Source: Prevotellaceae bacterium UBA4359 (lineage in GTDB: Bacteria > Bacteroidota > Bacteroidia > Bacteroidales > Bacteroidaceae). Taken from it: a DNA stretch of 18,159 bases. The stretch is taken from NCBI GenBank assembly GCA_002393555.1, contig DGSP01000026.1:1-18159 (forward strand), in the 5' to 3' direction. A model generated the notes under the pieces. That model saw nothing but the letters and a program-made list of their open reading frames with translations, had not been told where the DNA came from and did no database searches. Below are positions 7,258 through 14,511 of the stretch, piece by piece. The stretch's first letter is position 1. The number at the start of each line of letters is the position of its first letter. Both the position numbers and the translations under genes were made by a program.

Positions 7258-7903
7258 ATGGGGGAGGAGTTTTAGCCTCGTAGGTCTGGAAAACGATGTA
7301 CTGTCCATCGGAGTGGAGGGTGAAGGTGTGGGCGAGGGCTTCGTTGAGGGTGCCTTGCCAGAGTTCGGCATAGGGGTAGGCGTTCCACTTGAGTCCAGTG
7401 GAGGAGAGGTGGGTGCCGCTGAGACGGAAGATGCTGACTTGCTGTCCAGGGAAGGAGGTGAAGGTGTGAGTGCCGATGGCAGGGGTGAAGAGGCCGTGGT
7501 CGGTGTACATGGTGGGTTGGAGGTGAAAGTCGCGGTGATAGCGCGCCATGAGGGCAATGTTGCCGAGGGTGTGGTCTTCGCGGCAGCCCGTGCAGCCGAG
7601 GTAGTCGATTAGTCCATGCGCTGGGCGAATGTTCTCCATGACAAATCGTGTGGCCTTGGTCAGGTCGTTGTCTTCTTGCTCGCTGACGGTGTGGATGAGG
7701 TGAGGGTATTGCTTCCTGATGGCAGGAGGCAGGGAGTCGCCGTCGCCCACGATGGCGTGGGGCGTGATGCCGTGGCTGAGGAGGCTTTGGGCGGCTCCGT
7801 CGCAGCAGACGATGTGTGATGCCTGTGTCAGAATCTGGCAGGCTATGGTGTGTGTGGGGTAGTCTCCTGCCGCAAGGATGACGGTGTCATGAGTCCTTTC
7901 CAT
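7247..7903 (-). CDS. thiN: thiamine pyrophosphokinase
   Basis: The cytoplasmic enzyme transfers pyrophosphate from ATP to thiamine, giving thiamine diphosphate. The 218-residue product has the family landmarks in order: CDGAAQSL at 34-41, IVGDGDSL at 51-58 (family form GDxDS), an acidic EQEDNDLTKA at 75-84 (family form D-Q-x-T-D-L-x-K) and GCREDHTLGN at 106-115 (family form GGRxDHTL). The ATG at 7903 is chosen because the first strand (TVILAAGD) follows at once; the open frame upstream to 8239 is out-of-frame pnuC sequence. It overlaps the 3' end of the transporter gene by 61 bases, suggesting translational coupling. It is the last gene of the riboswitch-controlled operon, so imported thiamine is converted directly to cofactor. 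The stop codon lies in the repeat tract of the downstream element. Confidence 0.93.
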   Translation of the reverse strand: MERTHDTVILAAGDYPTHTIACQILTQASHIVCCDGAAQSLLSHGITPHAIVGDGDSLPPAIRKQYPHLIHTVSEQEDNDLTKATRFVMENIRPAHGLIDYLGCTGCREDHTLGNIALMARYHRDFHLQPTMYTDHGLFTPAIGTHTFTSFPGQQVSIFRLSGTHLSSTGLKWNAYPYAELWQGTLNEALAHTFTLHSDGQYIVFQTYEAKTPPPSEE

Positions 7904-8454
7904 TTGAAGTATCCGAATATTGCGATGATGACGTAGAGTCCATAGAGGGCGGCTTTGAAGGGGATGTCTTTCTGCACATAGAGGATGCAGCAGACAATAT
8001 CGACCACCACCCAGAACCACCATTGCTCGATGAACTTGCGGGCCAAGGCCCAGAGGCCGACGAAGGAGAGGGCGTTGGTGAAGGAGTCGAGCAGGGGGAC
8101 GGTGGAGTTGGTCCAGGTGACGAGTACGTAGTAGGTGGCGGCCCATGCTGCAAAGAAGAAGAGGGTGGTGGGCAGGTAGAGGCGCAGGGGCATGTGGGTG
8201 ATGGGCAGTTCCTTCTTGCCTTTCTTGCCCCATTTCCATGCGATGTATCCGTAGATGGCGGCGAGGGTGTAGTAGGTGGCCATGCCGGAGTCGCCGTAGA
8301 GTCCGTGCTGCCAGTAGAGGACGATGTCGAGGGCTGGCATGATGATGCCGACAATCCAGAGCAGGATACTGGCACGATACTCGAGCCAGATGTAGATGAG
8401 GCCGAGTATCGTGGTCAGCATGTCAAGCCAATGGGTGGTGAGAAATTCCTGCAT
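7843..8454 (-). CDS. pnuC: PnuC-family vitamin transporter, probably thiamine importer PnuT
   Basis: This inner-membrane transporter has 203 residues and about seven hydrophobic segments. PnuC-family landmarks are the N-terminal WLEYRASILLWIVG region, YGYIAWKWGKK, and the C-terminal block with QWWFWVVVDIV followed by YVQKDIPFKAALYGLY. PnuC proteins mostly carry nicotinamide riboside. Members in a TPP-riboswitch operon with thiamine pyrophosphokinase and a TonB receptor are assigned to thiamine (PnuT), and I follow that assignment from context. The family works by facilitated diffusion, with the kinase trapping the substrate. The last 15 or so residues are polar and sit in the 61-base overlap with the kinase gene. 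Only 11 bases separate it from the receptor gene upstream. Confidence 0.92.
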   Translation of the reverse strand: MQEFLTTHWLDMLTTILGLIYIWLEYRASILLWIVGIIMPALDIVLYWQHGLYGDSGMATYYTLAAIYGYIAWKWGKKGKKELPITHMPLRLYLPTTLFFFAAWAATYYVLVTWTNSTVPLLDSFTNALSFVGLWALARKFIEQWWFWVVVDIVCCILYVQKDIPFKAALYGLYVIIAIFGYFKWKGLMTPSSLRQETTPHTP

Positions 8455-8465
8455 CTGAAGAATCT

Positions 8466-10763
8466 TTAGAAGTTGAGGGAGAGGTGTGCCATGAAGTGGA
8501 TGGGTGCCTGTGGAGCGAAGCCGCTCTGGTAGAGGTCTGTGGTCCAGGCGTAGGCTTGGCCGTCGGTGCCTTTGCCGATTTCGCAGTAGGCCCGTCCGTT
8601 GTTGTCATACTTGAGCGAGGAGAGGTTGTAGAGGGTGGCTCCGATGGTGGCGCTCTTGATGCCCTTCAGGCGGAAGGTGTAGGAGAGGTCGATGTTGTTG
8701 GTGAAATAGTCGGAGAGGAAGAGTTTCACGTAGTCGTCGCCCACACGTGCATAGCGGAAGCCGGTGTTGGTCATGTATTGCTTGCCGATGTACTGGCTCT
8801 GCAGTTGTGCCTTGAAGCCTTTCCATTGGAAGGTGAGGATGTTGTTGAAGATAATCTCTGGTGAGAAGGAGGTCTTGGTCTCGCCGAGATTCATGGTGCC
8901 TTGGTCAATCCATGCAGGGTCCTCCTCGTTTTTCGTGTTCTCATAGGCGATGCCATCGACAGCCGAGATGGTCCAGTCCTTGTTGCGGTTGCGGCTGAAG
9001 GTGGCGTTGACGTCCCAGCGGAACCACTTGACGGGTTGCCAGGCGGCTTCCAGTTCCACGCCTGTGCGGTAGGACTTGCCGCTGTTGTCGTTGCTGGCAA
9101 TCATCTCGCCGATTTCGTTCAGTTGGCCAGTCAGCACGAACTGATTGGCGTAGCCCATATAGTAGAAGTTGAAGTCGGCGCTGAAGGTGGGGCTTTGGAA
9201 TCGGTAGCCGAGTTCCCAGTCGTTCAGCCGTTCGGCCTTGAGGTTCACCCCGATGTTGTCCTCGAAGTCGTTGCGCGTAGGCTCCTTGTGGGCAATGGAG
9301 AAGTTGGCGTAGAGTTGGTGCTGCTTGGTCAGTTGGTAGAAGAGGCCGAACTTGGGGTTGAAGAAGTTGTAGGCATGGCGTTCGTTGAAGACGACTTGGT
9401 TGTAGTGTTTGTCATAGTCGTCGGTGGGGCCGCTCATGTGGAGGCTGGCGTGGCGATACTGCAAATCGACGAAGGCACTCAGTCCGCGCAGGAACTCATA
9501 GTTCACCTTGCCGTAGATGTTACCGTCATACTTCTTGCCATTATTATTATAGTATTCAAAGTCGGGGCTGTAGGTGATTCCCTTTGCCCAGACGATGCGG
9601 CCAAAGTGGTCGCCGTCATAGACGTTCCATCCACCGCCCAGCGAGGCTGAGAGTCCCTGCTTGTTGTCGTAGTTGAGCGAGCCGACAAAACCGTAGAAGT
9701 CGTTGTCCATCTTCTTCTGGTTGATGAGGTCGCCCTCGGTGCTGTAGTCGCCTGGCAGGGCAAGGTTGTACTGGTAGAGTGCCTTGCCAGCCTTGTACTG
9801 CTCGTAGTGGCCTTCGCCCTTGGTCAGATGCAGGCCCACATTGAGCGTGAGGTTGCGCATGAGGTTCTGGTTCCAGAGCAGTTGGTAGTGCTGCTGGTGG
9901 TAGTTGTCGGTCTGGTTGTCGTAGTAGTGGCGGTTGCCGTCCTCGTCGTAGTATTCGCCGCAGGAGTTGTAGGTGCGTCCGTAGAGGCTCTGCTCATACT
10001 TGCTGGTGTAGTTCCAGGCGTGGTAGGTCTTCTCCTGCCCGTTGAAGGTGATGAACTTCAGCACGGTGCCTCCGCCATAGTAGGCAGCCTGGAGAAAGTA
10101 GGAACCGAGGCGCACAGAGGCGCGGTCGAGGTAGCCGTCGGTGCCGATGTTGGATAGTCGGCCCTGCAGAGCCCAGTGGCCAGCCAGCATGCCCGTGGCA
10201 AAGCGGAGCGTCTCCTTGTGGGTGCCATAGGAACCGCCCGACACGTCGAATCCGAAGGAAGGGGTGGTGCCCAGTTTGGCCGTCTGGATGTTCACCGTGG
10301 CGCCGAAAGCACCGGCTCCGTTGGTCGATGTGCCGGCACCGCGCTGAATCTGGATGTTCTCGGCCGAAGAGGCAAAGTCGGGAATGTTGACCCAAAAGAC
10401 CTGTGCGCTCTCGGCATCGTTTAGGGGAATGCCGTTGGCGGTCACGTTGATGCGCGAGGGATCTACGCCACGCACACGCAGGGTGGTGTAGCCCATGCCG
10501 TTGCCGGCATCGCTCGTGGTGGTCACGCTGGGGGTGAGGGAGAGCAGGTAGGGAAGGTCTTTGCCCGTGTTGAGTTCGGCAATCTGCTCCTTGCTCACAT
10601 TGGTGTGGGCCACAGGAGTGGTGGCATGTGCACGGGTGGAAACTACGTTGACCTCGTCGAGGTCAATCACTCGGAGAGAGTCGGCACTGTCTGAGTGCTT
10701 CGACTGCGCCATCATGCCCAGAGAAACAAGAGCGAGGCATGAGGCAAGGGTTCTTTTTACCAT
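8466..10763 (-). CDS. TonB-dependent outer membrane receptor, probably for thiamine
   Basis: The 765-residue product has a signal peptide (about 1-20, ending MMAQ). A TonB-box-like stretch (LDEVNVVSTRA, about 35-45) is followed by a plug domain to about 160, with LRVRGVDPSRINVTANGIPLNDAES and the NIQIQRGAGTSTNGAGAFGA block. The 22-strand barrel then follows, ending in Phe (HLSLNF), the usual last residue for BAM insertion. There is no N-terminal CarboxypepD-like extension and no SusD partner, so this is a small-ligand receptor and not a glycan one. The upstream TPP riboswitch and downstream PnuT and thiamine kinase genes make thiamine or its phosphates the likely cargo. This matches the known Bacteroidetes order of receptor, pnuT and kinase. 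Confidence 0.93.
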   Translation of the reverse strand: MVKRTLASCLALVSLGMMAQSKHSDSADSLRVIDLDEVNVVSTRAHATTPVAHTNVSKEQIAELNTGKDLPYLLSLTPSVTTTSDAGNGMGYTTLRVRGVDPSRINVTANGIPLNDAESAQVFWVNIPDFASSAENIQIQRGAGTSTNGAGAFGATVNIQTAKLGTTPSFGFDVSGGSYGTHKETLRFATGMLAGHWALQGRLSNIGTDGYLDRASVRLGSYFLQAAYYGGGTVLKFITFNGQEKTYHAWNYTSKYEQSLYGRTYNSCGEYYDEDGNRHYYDNQTDNYHQQHYQLLWNQNLMRNLTLNVGLHLTKGEGHYEQYKAGKALYQYNLALPGDYSTEGDLINQKKMDNDFYGFVGSLNYDNKQGLSASLGGGWNVYDGDHFGRIVWAKGITYSPDFEYYNNNGKKYDGNIYGKVNYEFLRGLSAFVDLQYRHASLHMSGPTDDYDKHYNQVVFNERHAYNFFNPKFGLFYQLTKQHQLYANFSIAHKEPTRNDFEDNIGVNLKAERLNDWELGYRFQSPTFSADFNFYYMGYANQFVLTGQLNEIGEMIASNDNSGKSYRTGVELEAAWQPVKWFRWDVNATFSRNRNKDWTISAVDGIAYENTKNEEDPAWIDQGTMNLGETKTSFSPEIIFNNILTFQWKGFKAQLQSQYIGKQYMTNTGFRYARVGDDYVKLFLSDYFTNNIDLSYTFRLKGIKSATIGATLYNLSSLKYDNNGRAYCEIGKGTDGQAYAWTTDLYQSGFAPQAPIHFMAHLSLNF

Positions 10764-10817
10764 AAAAAAGCAATTTAACTAAAGATTAAACAATGAAAAG
10801 GGGCTTTTCACCATGAA

Positions 10818-10892
10818 TCATTCCTACGGCAGCATTACCTGCATCAGGTTCAAGGGTATCATCTCAGCCCGCCTCAGCGAGCACCCCTTTAG
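10818..10892 (-). promoter_or_regulatory. TPP riboswitch (THI element)
   Basis: Read on the minus strand, the conserved TPP aptamer words appear in order: GGGGTGC, CTGAGA (plus 10862-10867), ATACCC, ACCTGATGCAGGTAATGC (plus 10832-10849) and GTAGGAA (plus 10821-10827). P2 is GGGT/ACCC and P4-P5 is CCTG..GCAG/CTGC..TAGG. Downstream, a 7-bp hairpin (plus 10794-10810) contains CCCCTTT, which can pair with the AAAGGGG at the aptamer's 5' edge. Ligand-free RNA could therefore use a competing long-range helix. The receptor ATG is about 58 bases beyond the aptamer. TPP binding is expected to lower expression of the operon; whether by translation or termination is not clear from sequence. Confidence 0.95.
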
Positions 10893-10905
10893 TTAAAATC
10901 GGGTG

Positions 10906-10913
10906 CAAAGGTA
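10906..10913 (-). promoter_or_regulatory. -7 box (TACCTTTG) of the thiamine operon
   Basis: TACCTTTG on the minus strand lies a little over ten bases before the first base of the riboswitch, the right place to start the riboswitch transcript. No clear -33 TTTG is seen. Confidence 0.65.
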
Positions 10914-11108
10914 AGGATAAATTAGGAATTAGGGATGGGAAAATGGGATTTATTTTCAGGGAAGAGTGAAAAAAGTGGAAATCCATGCACTCTTTCCCCT
11001 CCAGACATTCCGTCCAAGAGCGCGACTGAAACGTTTGGCGATGTCGGGAAATCCTCCTCTTCCCATTCCCAATCGTACAAAATGACCAACCGAAAACACC
11101 CCCAAAAC

Positions 11109-11173
11109 AGGTGTGACTCAGACCTGTCCCATAGGTGTGAGTCACACCTCCCCCACAGGTGTGAGTCACACCG
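11109..11173. repeat. three 17-bp palindromes on a 24-bp period
   Basis: Copies of AGGTGTGAGTCACACCT start at 11109, 11133 and 11157. The middle copy is a perfect palindrome (8-base arms around one G). The first has two changes (ACTCAGACCT) and the third differs only at its last base. The even 24-base spacing puts them on nearly the same helical face. They lie between the divergent thiamine operon promoter and the isopropylmalate synthase-like gene, about 250 bases from the latter's -7 box. They could be a cooperative operator or a small dispersed repeat. The rest of 10914-11425 holds no convincing gene. Confidence 0.75.
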
Positions 11174-11285
11174 ATTTTGAGGCTACGGCAAGTACATTTT
11201 GACCAATTTGGTGCGGTCTCGGAGGCGCAACAAAAAATATGGTGATGCGCTTGCAGATAGTCATTTTAGCCTCACCCTTCCGCCA

Positions 11286-11322
11286 CCCACACCCTGGGTG
11301 GTGACCATTGGTGCGGTGTGGG
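11286..11322. repeat. 8-bp inverted repeat in the intergenic gap
   Basis: CCCACACC at 11286-11293 and GGTGTGGG at 11315-11322 are perfect reverse complements. An alternative nested hairpin CCACCC/GGGTGG overlaps the left arm. A near repeat of GACCAATTTGGTGCGGT (11201) and GACCATTGGTGCGGT (11303) is also present. No function is apparent. Confidence 0.35.
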
Positions 11323-11425
11323 CATGAGCGGAAAAAAAGATGGCAAAAGCAGACAAAAAAGTTGGTCTGCTGTTCTTTACTTTGATAAAAAAAGGAAAAA
11401 GAGCGTGACTTTCTGTGTTTTTCCG

Positions 11426-11433
11426 TACCTTTG
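11426..11433 (+). promoter_or_regulatory. -7 box (TACCTTTG) of the isopropylmalate synthase-like gene
   Basis: TACCTTTG lies about 24 bases before the ATG at 11457, so the leader is very short and leaves no room for a leucine attenuator. A canonical -33 TTTG is not in position. Confidence 0.65.
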
Positions 11434-11456
11434 CAGGCGAAAACTGTAATAGAGAT

Positions 11457-12980
11457 ATGGAGAAACTGATAGAAATCATGGACACAACGCTGCGCGACGG
11501 TGAGCAGACCAATGGCGTCAGTTTTGTTCCGCACGAGAAACTGATGATAGCGCGCATGCTGCTTCTCGACCTGAATGTCGATCGCATTGAGGTGGCTTCG
11601 GCCCGTGTGTCGGACGGCGAGAAGGAAGCCGTGAAGAGCATCTGCCGTTGGGCGCGGCAGGGTGGCATGCTCGACCGCGTGGAGGTGTTGGGGTTTGTGG
11701 ATGGACACACTTCGCTCGACTGGATTCACGACTGCGGATGCCGTCACATCAACCTGCTCTGCAAGGGCAGCGAGCGTCACTGCCGCTTCCAACTGAAGAA
11801 GACGCTGGAAGAGCATGTGGCCGACATCAGGCAGAGCATTGCCTACGCACAAGAGTTGGGCATCAGTGTCAATCTCTATCTTGAGGACTGGTCGAACGGC
11901 ATGAAGGACAGCCCCGACTATGTCTTTGCCTTTGTCGATGCACTGAAGGAGTGCGCCATCGAACGTTTCATGCTGCCCGACACGCTGGGCATTCTCAATC
12001 CTGGACTCACATCTGCTTTCATCCATCAGATGGTGAGCCGATACCCCCATCTGCACTTCGACTTCCATGCCCACAACGACTACGACCTGGCCACGAGCAA
12101 TGTGCTGGCGGCAGTCTTGGCCGGTTGCCGAGGAGTCCACACGGCAGTCAACGGGCTGGGGGAGCGGGCTGGCAATGCACCGATATCCTCTGTGCAGGCC
12201 ATTCTGAACGACCATGCGCATGTGCATACTAATATAAAAGAAGAGAACCTCGGCAAGGTATCTACCATGGTGGAGAGCCTCTCCGGCATCGCCATCCCGC
12301 CCAACAAACCCATCATCGGCGAGAGCGTGTTCACACAGGTGGCCGGGGTGCATGCCGATGGCGACAACAAGAACAACCTCTATTGCAACGACCTCCTGCC
12401 CGAACGCTTTGGCCGCAAACGCGAGTATGCCCTTGGCAAAAATTCGGGCAAGGCCAACATCCTCAAGAACCTCGAAGAACTCGGTCTGGAACTCACGCCC
12501 GAACAGACACGCCGCGTGACCGACCGCATCATCGAACTGGGCGACAAGAAACAACTCATCACGCAGGAAGACCTCCCCTACATCGTGGCGGATGTGCTCA
12601 AGCACAGTGCACCCGACGACAAGGTGAAACTCATTTCCTACATGGTCTCCACCGCCTACGGACTCAAGCCAATGGCATCCGTGAAACTCGAAGTGAATGG
12701 CGACGTGTTTGAAGAGTCGGCCATGGGCGACGGTATGTACGATGCTTTCATCCATGCCGTGCGCCACATCTACAAAGACCGTCTCAACCGCCCCTTCCCC
12801 TGGCTCACCAACTATCAGGTCAGCATCCCGCCAGGCGGACGGACAGATGCCCTTGTGCAGACCACCATTTCCTGGACCTACAACGACCGCACTTACCGCA
12901 CCCGTGCACTCGATGCCGACCAGACGGAAGCGGCCATCAAGGCCACCATCAAGATGCTCAACATCATAGAGAACGAATGA
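11457..12980 (+). CDS. 2-isopropylmalate/citramalate synthase family enzyme (LeuA-type, with regulatory domain)
   Basis: The 507-residue protein is a DRE-TIM metallolyase that would condense acetyl-CoA with a 2-oxoacid. The N-terminal signature DTTLRDGEQ is at residues 9-17, the metal-binding HAHND is at 204-208, and GLGERAGNAP follows near 235. A GVHADG-type motif and the ALGKNSGKAN segment lead into a C-terminal LeuA dimer/regulatory domain from about residue 390 (VKLEVNG, GDGMYDAF, SIPPGGRTDA). The sequence resembles the second LeuA paralogue (leuA2) that I recall from Bacteroides leucine operons, but no leuB, leuC or leuD is next to it. 2-Isopropylmalate synthase and citramalate synthase cannot be separated by eye. 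ATG 11457 is used, downstream of the promoter; upstream in-frame codons lie in the promoter. Its stop codon sits in the terminator loop. Confidence 0.9.
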   Translation: MEKLIEIMDTTLRDGEQTNGVSFVPHEKLMIARMLLLDLNVDRIEVASARVSDGEKEAVKSICRWARQGGMLDRVEVLGFVDGHTSLDWIHDCGCRHINLLCKGSERHCRFQLKKTLEEHVADIRQSIAYAQELGISVNLYLEDWSNGMKDSPDYVFAFVDALKECAIERFMLPDTLGILNPGLTSAFIHQMVSRYPHLHFDFHAHNDYDLATSNVLAAVLAGCRGVHTAVNGLGERAGNAPISSVQAILNDHAHVHTNIKEENLGKVSTMVESLSGIAIPPNKPIIGESVFTQVAGVHADGDNKNNLYCNDLLPERFGRKREYALGKNSGKANILKNLEELGLELTPEQTRRVTDRIIELGDKKQLITQEDLPYIVADVLKHSAPDDKVKLISYMVSTAYGLKPMASVKLEVNGDVFEESAMGDGMYDAFIHAVRHIYKDRLNRPFPWLTNYQVSIPPGGRTDALVQTTISWTYNDRTYRTRALDADQTEAAIKATIKMLNIIENE

Positions 12981-13001
12981 CGATTCGTTCTCTTTTTTTT
13001 T
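12968..13001 (+). terminator. strong intrinsic terminator
   Basis: AGAGAACGAA (12968-12977) and TTCGTTCTCT (12984-12993) form a perfect 10-bp stem with a 6-base loop, followed by an unbroken run of T to 13001. The stop codon of the synthase gene (12978-12980) is the first half of the loop, so the hairpin overlaps the coding end. Confidence 0.92.
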
Positions 13002-13029
13002 GCCAAGTCGAAAAAAAGTCGTACCTTTG
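12999..13029 (+). promoter_or_regulatory. consensus Bacteroidetes promoter of the efflux operon
   Basis: TTTG at 12999-13002 is followed by exactly 19 bases and then TACCTTTG at 13022-13029, a full match to the Bacteroidetes sigma-ABfr pattern. The -33 box uses the last three bases of the T run of the preceding terminator, so the two signals overlap. Transcription should start near 13036, giving a leader of about 150 bases. Confidence 0.8.
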
Positions 13030-13035
13030 CACCCA

Positions 13036-13187
13036 GTTTTAGGATACTCCGTAATTCGCAATAGGTAAGTGACTCCGTCGTGCTTTTTAAGGTGCGTTGC
13101 CTTTTTTCAAGAACAGGTTCGCAACGCCAGACGCCGATCTGAAGGATTCGTAATGAAGGAGCGTGTTACTTATTAAATTATCACTGA
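13036..13187 (+). promoter_or_regulatory. long, potentially structured leader of the efflux operon
   Basis: About 150 untranslated bases precede the TolC-family gene. A long-range helix can form between AATAGGTAA (13060-13068) and TTACTTATT (13166-13174), eight Watson-Crick pairs plus one G-U. It continues after a symmetric 4x4 internal loop with CTCC (13073-13076) and GGAG (13158-13161). Inside, GCGTTGC (13094-13100) pairs with GCAACGC (13121-13127). The outer helix closes close to the start codon. I cannot match it to a riboswitch class that I know. The other leaders here, apart from the TPP riboswitch, are 20-45 bases, so the length is notable. Confidence 0.5.
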
Positions 13188-14504
13188 ATGAAAAAAATTT
13201 GTAAGGCTGCAAGCCTGGCATCGTTGTGTGTCAGTCTTGCAGGAAACGTCTGCGCACAGCAGCCGCTGCCTCTGTCGCTTGAACGCATGTTTGAACTGGC
13301 AGAGACACAGAACCGTGCGTTGGCTGTCATGGACATGGCAGTGCGCGAGGCGGAAGAAGGTGTTAGGGTGGCGAAGAGCGCACGGCTGCCCGACATGGAT
13401 GCCAGTTTGGCACTGAGTTATTTGGGAAATGCCAACGTGTTTGCTCGTGAGTGGAAAGACTTTCAGGTGGCTCATCTTCCACATTTCGGCAACAACTTCG
13501 CCTTCGAGGCTTCGCAGGTCATCTATTCGGGCGGTGCCGTCACGGCAGGCATCGACTTGGCAAAGATGAAGCGTGAGATGGCTTTGCTTTCAAAGGAAGA
13601 GATGCGCGAGAATGTGCGCATGATGCTGGCTGGAAGTTATCTGCAACTCTACAAACTGCAGAACGAACGGCGTGTGTATGAGCAGAACACCATGCAGACA
13701 CGGAAACTCATCGACGAAATCAATGCCAAACATGCACAGGGAGTGGCACTGAAGAACGATGTGACACGTTATGAACTGCAACTGAAAGGCTATGAGTTGG
13801 CACTCACACAGATTCAGAACAACCGTGAGGTGCTCAACCATCGGTTGAACATTGCCCTCGGACTGCCCGAAGACACTCGGATAGAGATTGACACAACGAT
13901 GACGGCAATGCTCCCGGCCGTCTCCAACGAACTGACGTGGCAGAACGAAGCCTTGCAGTCGGCTCCCTCGCTGAAACAGAGCCAGTTGGGCATCGACATG
14001 AGCAAGCAGGGGGAAAAACTGGCAGGTGCAGACAGTAAGCCCACCGTCTTCGCCTTTGCTGCCGACAAGTTGGATGGCCCCATTCTGACCGAGGTGCCTA
14101 CCATCAACTCCAACCTCAACTACTGGTATGCCGGGGTGGGCGTGAAGTACAGCCTCTCGTCGCTCTTCAAAGGAAACAAGAAAGTGCGTCAGGCACATGC
14201 AGCCACGCTATTGGCAGAGGAAGAGCACCGCATGGCACAGGACAATATGCGCACGGCGGTGAAAGATGCCTACGTGCATTTCGACGAGTCTTTCACCCTC
14301 TACGACACCCAGAAGAAGAGCCTCGAACTGGCACAGCAAAACTATCAGGTGGTGAACAACCGCTACCTGAACGGATTGGCACTCATCACCGACATGCTCG
14401 ATGCCAGCAACCAGAAACTGAACGCTGAACTGCAAGTGGTGAATGCCGAAATCAACATCTTATTCAACTATTATCAACTGAAGAAAACTGTGGGAAGTTT
14501 GTAA
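13188..14504 (+). CDS. TolC-family outer membrane efflux protein
   Basis: The 438-residue product has a signal peptide (about 1-23, ending NVCAQ). Two repeats of long amphipathic, Gln/Glu/Lys-rich helices with short beta stretches follow, typical of OEP/TolC channels. The first half contains the LERMFELAETQN start, the VAKSARLPDMDASLALSY strand and FEASQVIYSGGAVTAGIDLA. The second half contains YWYAGVGVKYSLSSLFKG, then NYQVVNNRYLNGLALITDMLDASNQKLNAELQ, the usual family ending. It would form the trimeric outer membrane duct for the pump encoded by the next two genes. The gap to the next gene is 7 bases. There is no lipobox cysteine, so it is not an OprM-like lipoprotein. Confidence 0.93.
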   Translation: MKKICKAASLASLCVSLAGNVCAQQPLPLSLERMFELAETQNRALAVMDMAVREAEEGVRVAKSARLPDMDASLALSYLGNANVFAREWKDFQVAHLPHFGNNFAFEASQVIYSGGAVTAGIDLAKMKREMALLSKEEMRENVRMMLAGSYLQLYKLQNERRVYEQNTMQTRKLIDEINAKHAQGVALKNDVTRYELQLKGYELALTQIQNNREVLNHRLNIALGLPEDTRIEIDTTMTAMLPAVSNELTWQNEALQSAPSLKQSQLGIDMSKQGEKLAGADSKPTVFAFAADKLDGPILTEVPTINSNLNYWYAGVGVKYSLSSLFKGNKKVRQAHAATLLAEEEHRMAQDNMRTAVKDAYVHFDESFTLYDTQKKSLELAQQNYQVVNNRYLNGLALITDMLDASNQKLNAELQVVNAEINILFNYYQLKKTVGSL

Positions 14505-14511
14505 AAGCACT

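Noticed and set aside
7904..8239. N-terminal extension of the thiamine pyrophosphokinase frame
   Set aside because: The extra 112 codons are His/Pro/Leu-rich, out of frame with pnuC, and the kinase fold starts immediately after ATG 7903.
11109..11173. CRISPR array
   Set aside because: The units are 17-bp palindromes with only 7 bases between, no 30-bp spacers and no cas genes.
11348..11371. AGCAGAC/GTCTGCT hairpin as a terminator
   Set aside because: A 7-bp stem with a 10-base loop and no adjacent T run on the plus strand. On the minus strand only scattered T runs follow and no gene ends there.
11166..13061. 631-codon minus-strand open frame opposite the LeuA-type gene
   Set aside because: Same reason: antisense shadow of a well-identified enzyme, and it runs through a terminator and a promoter.
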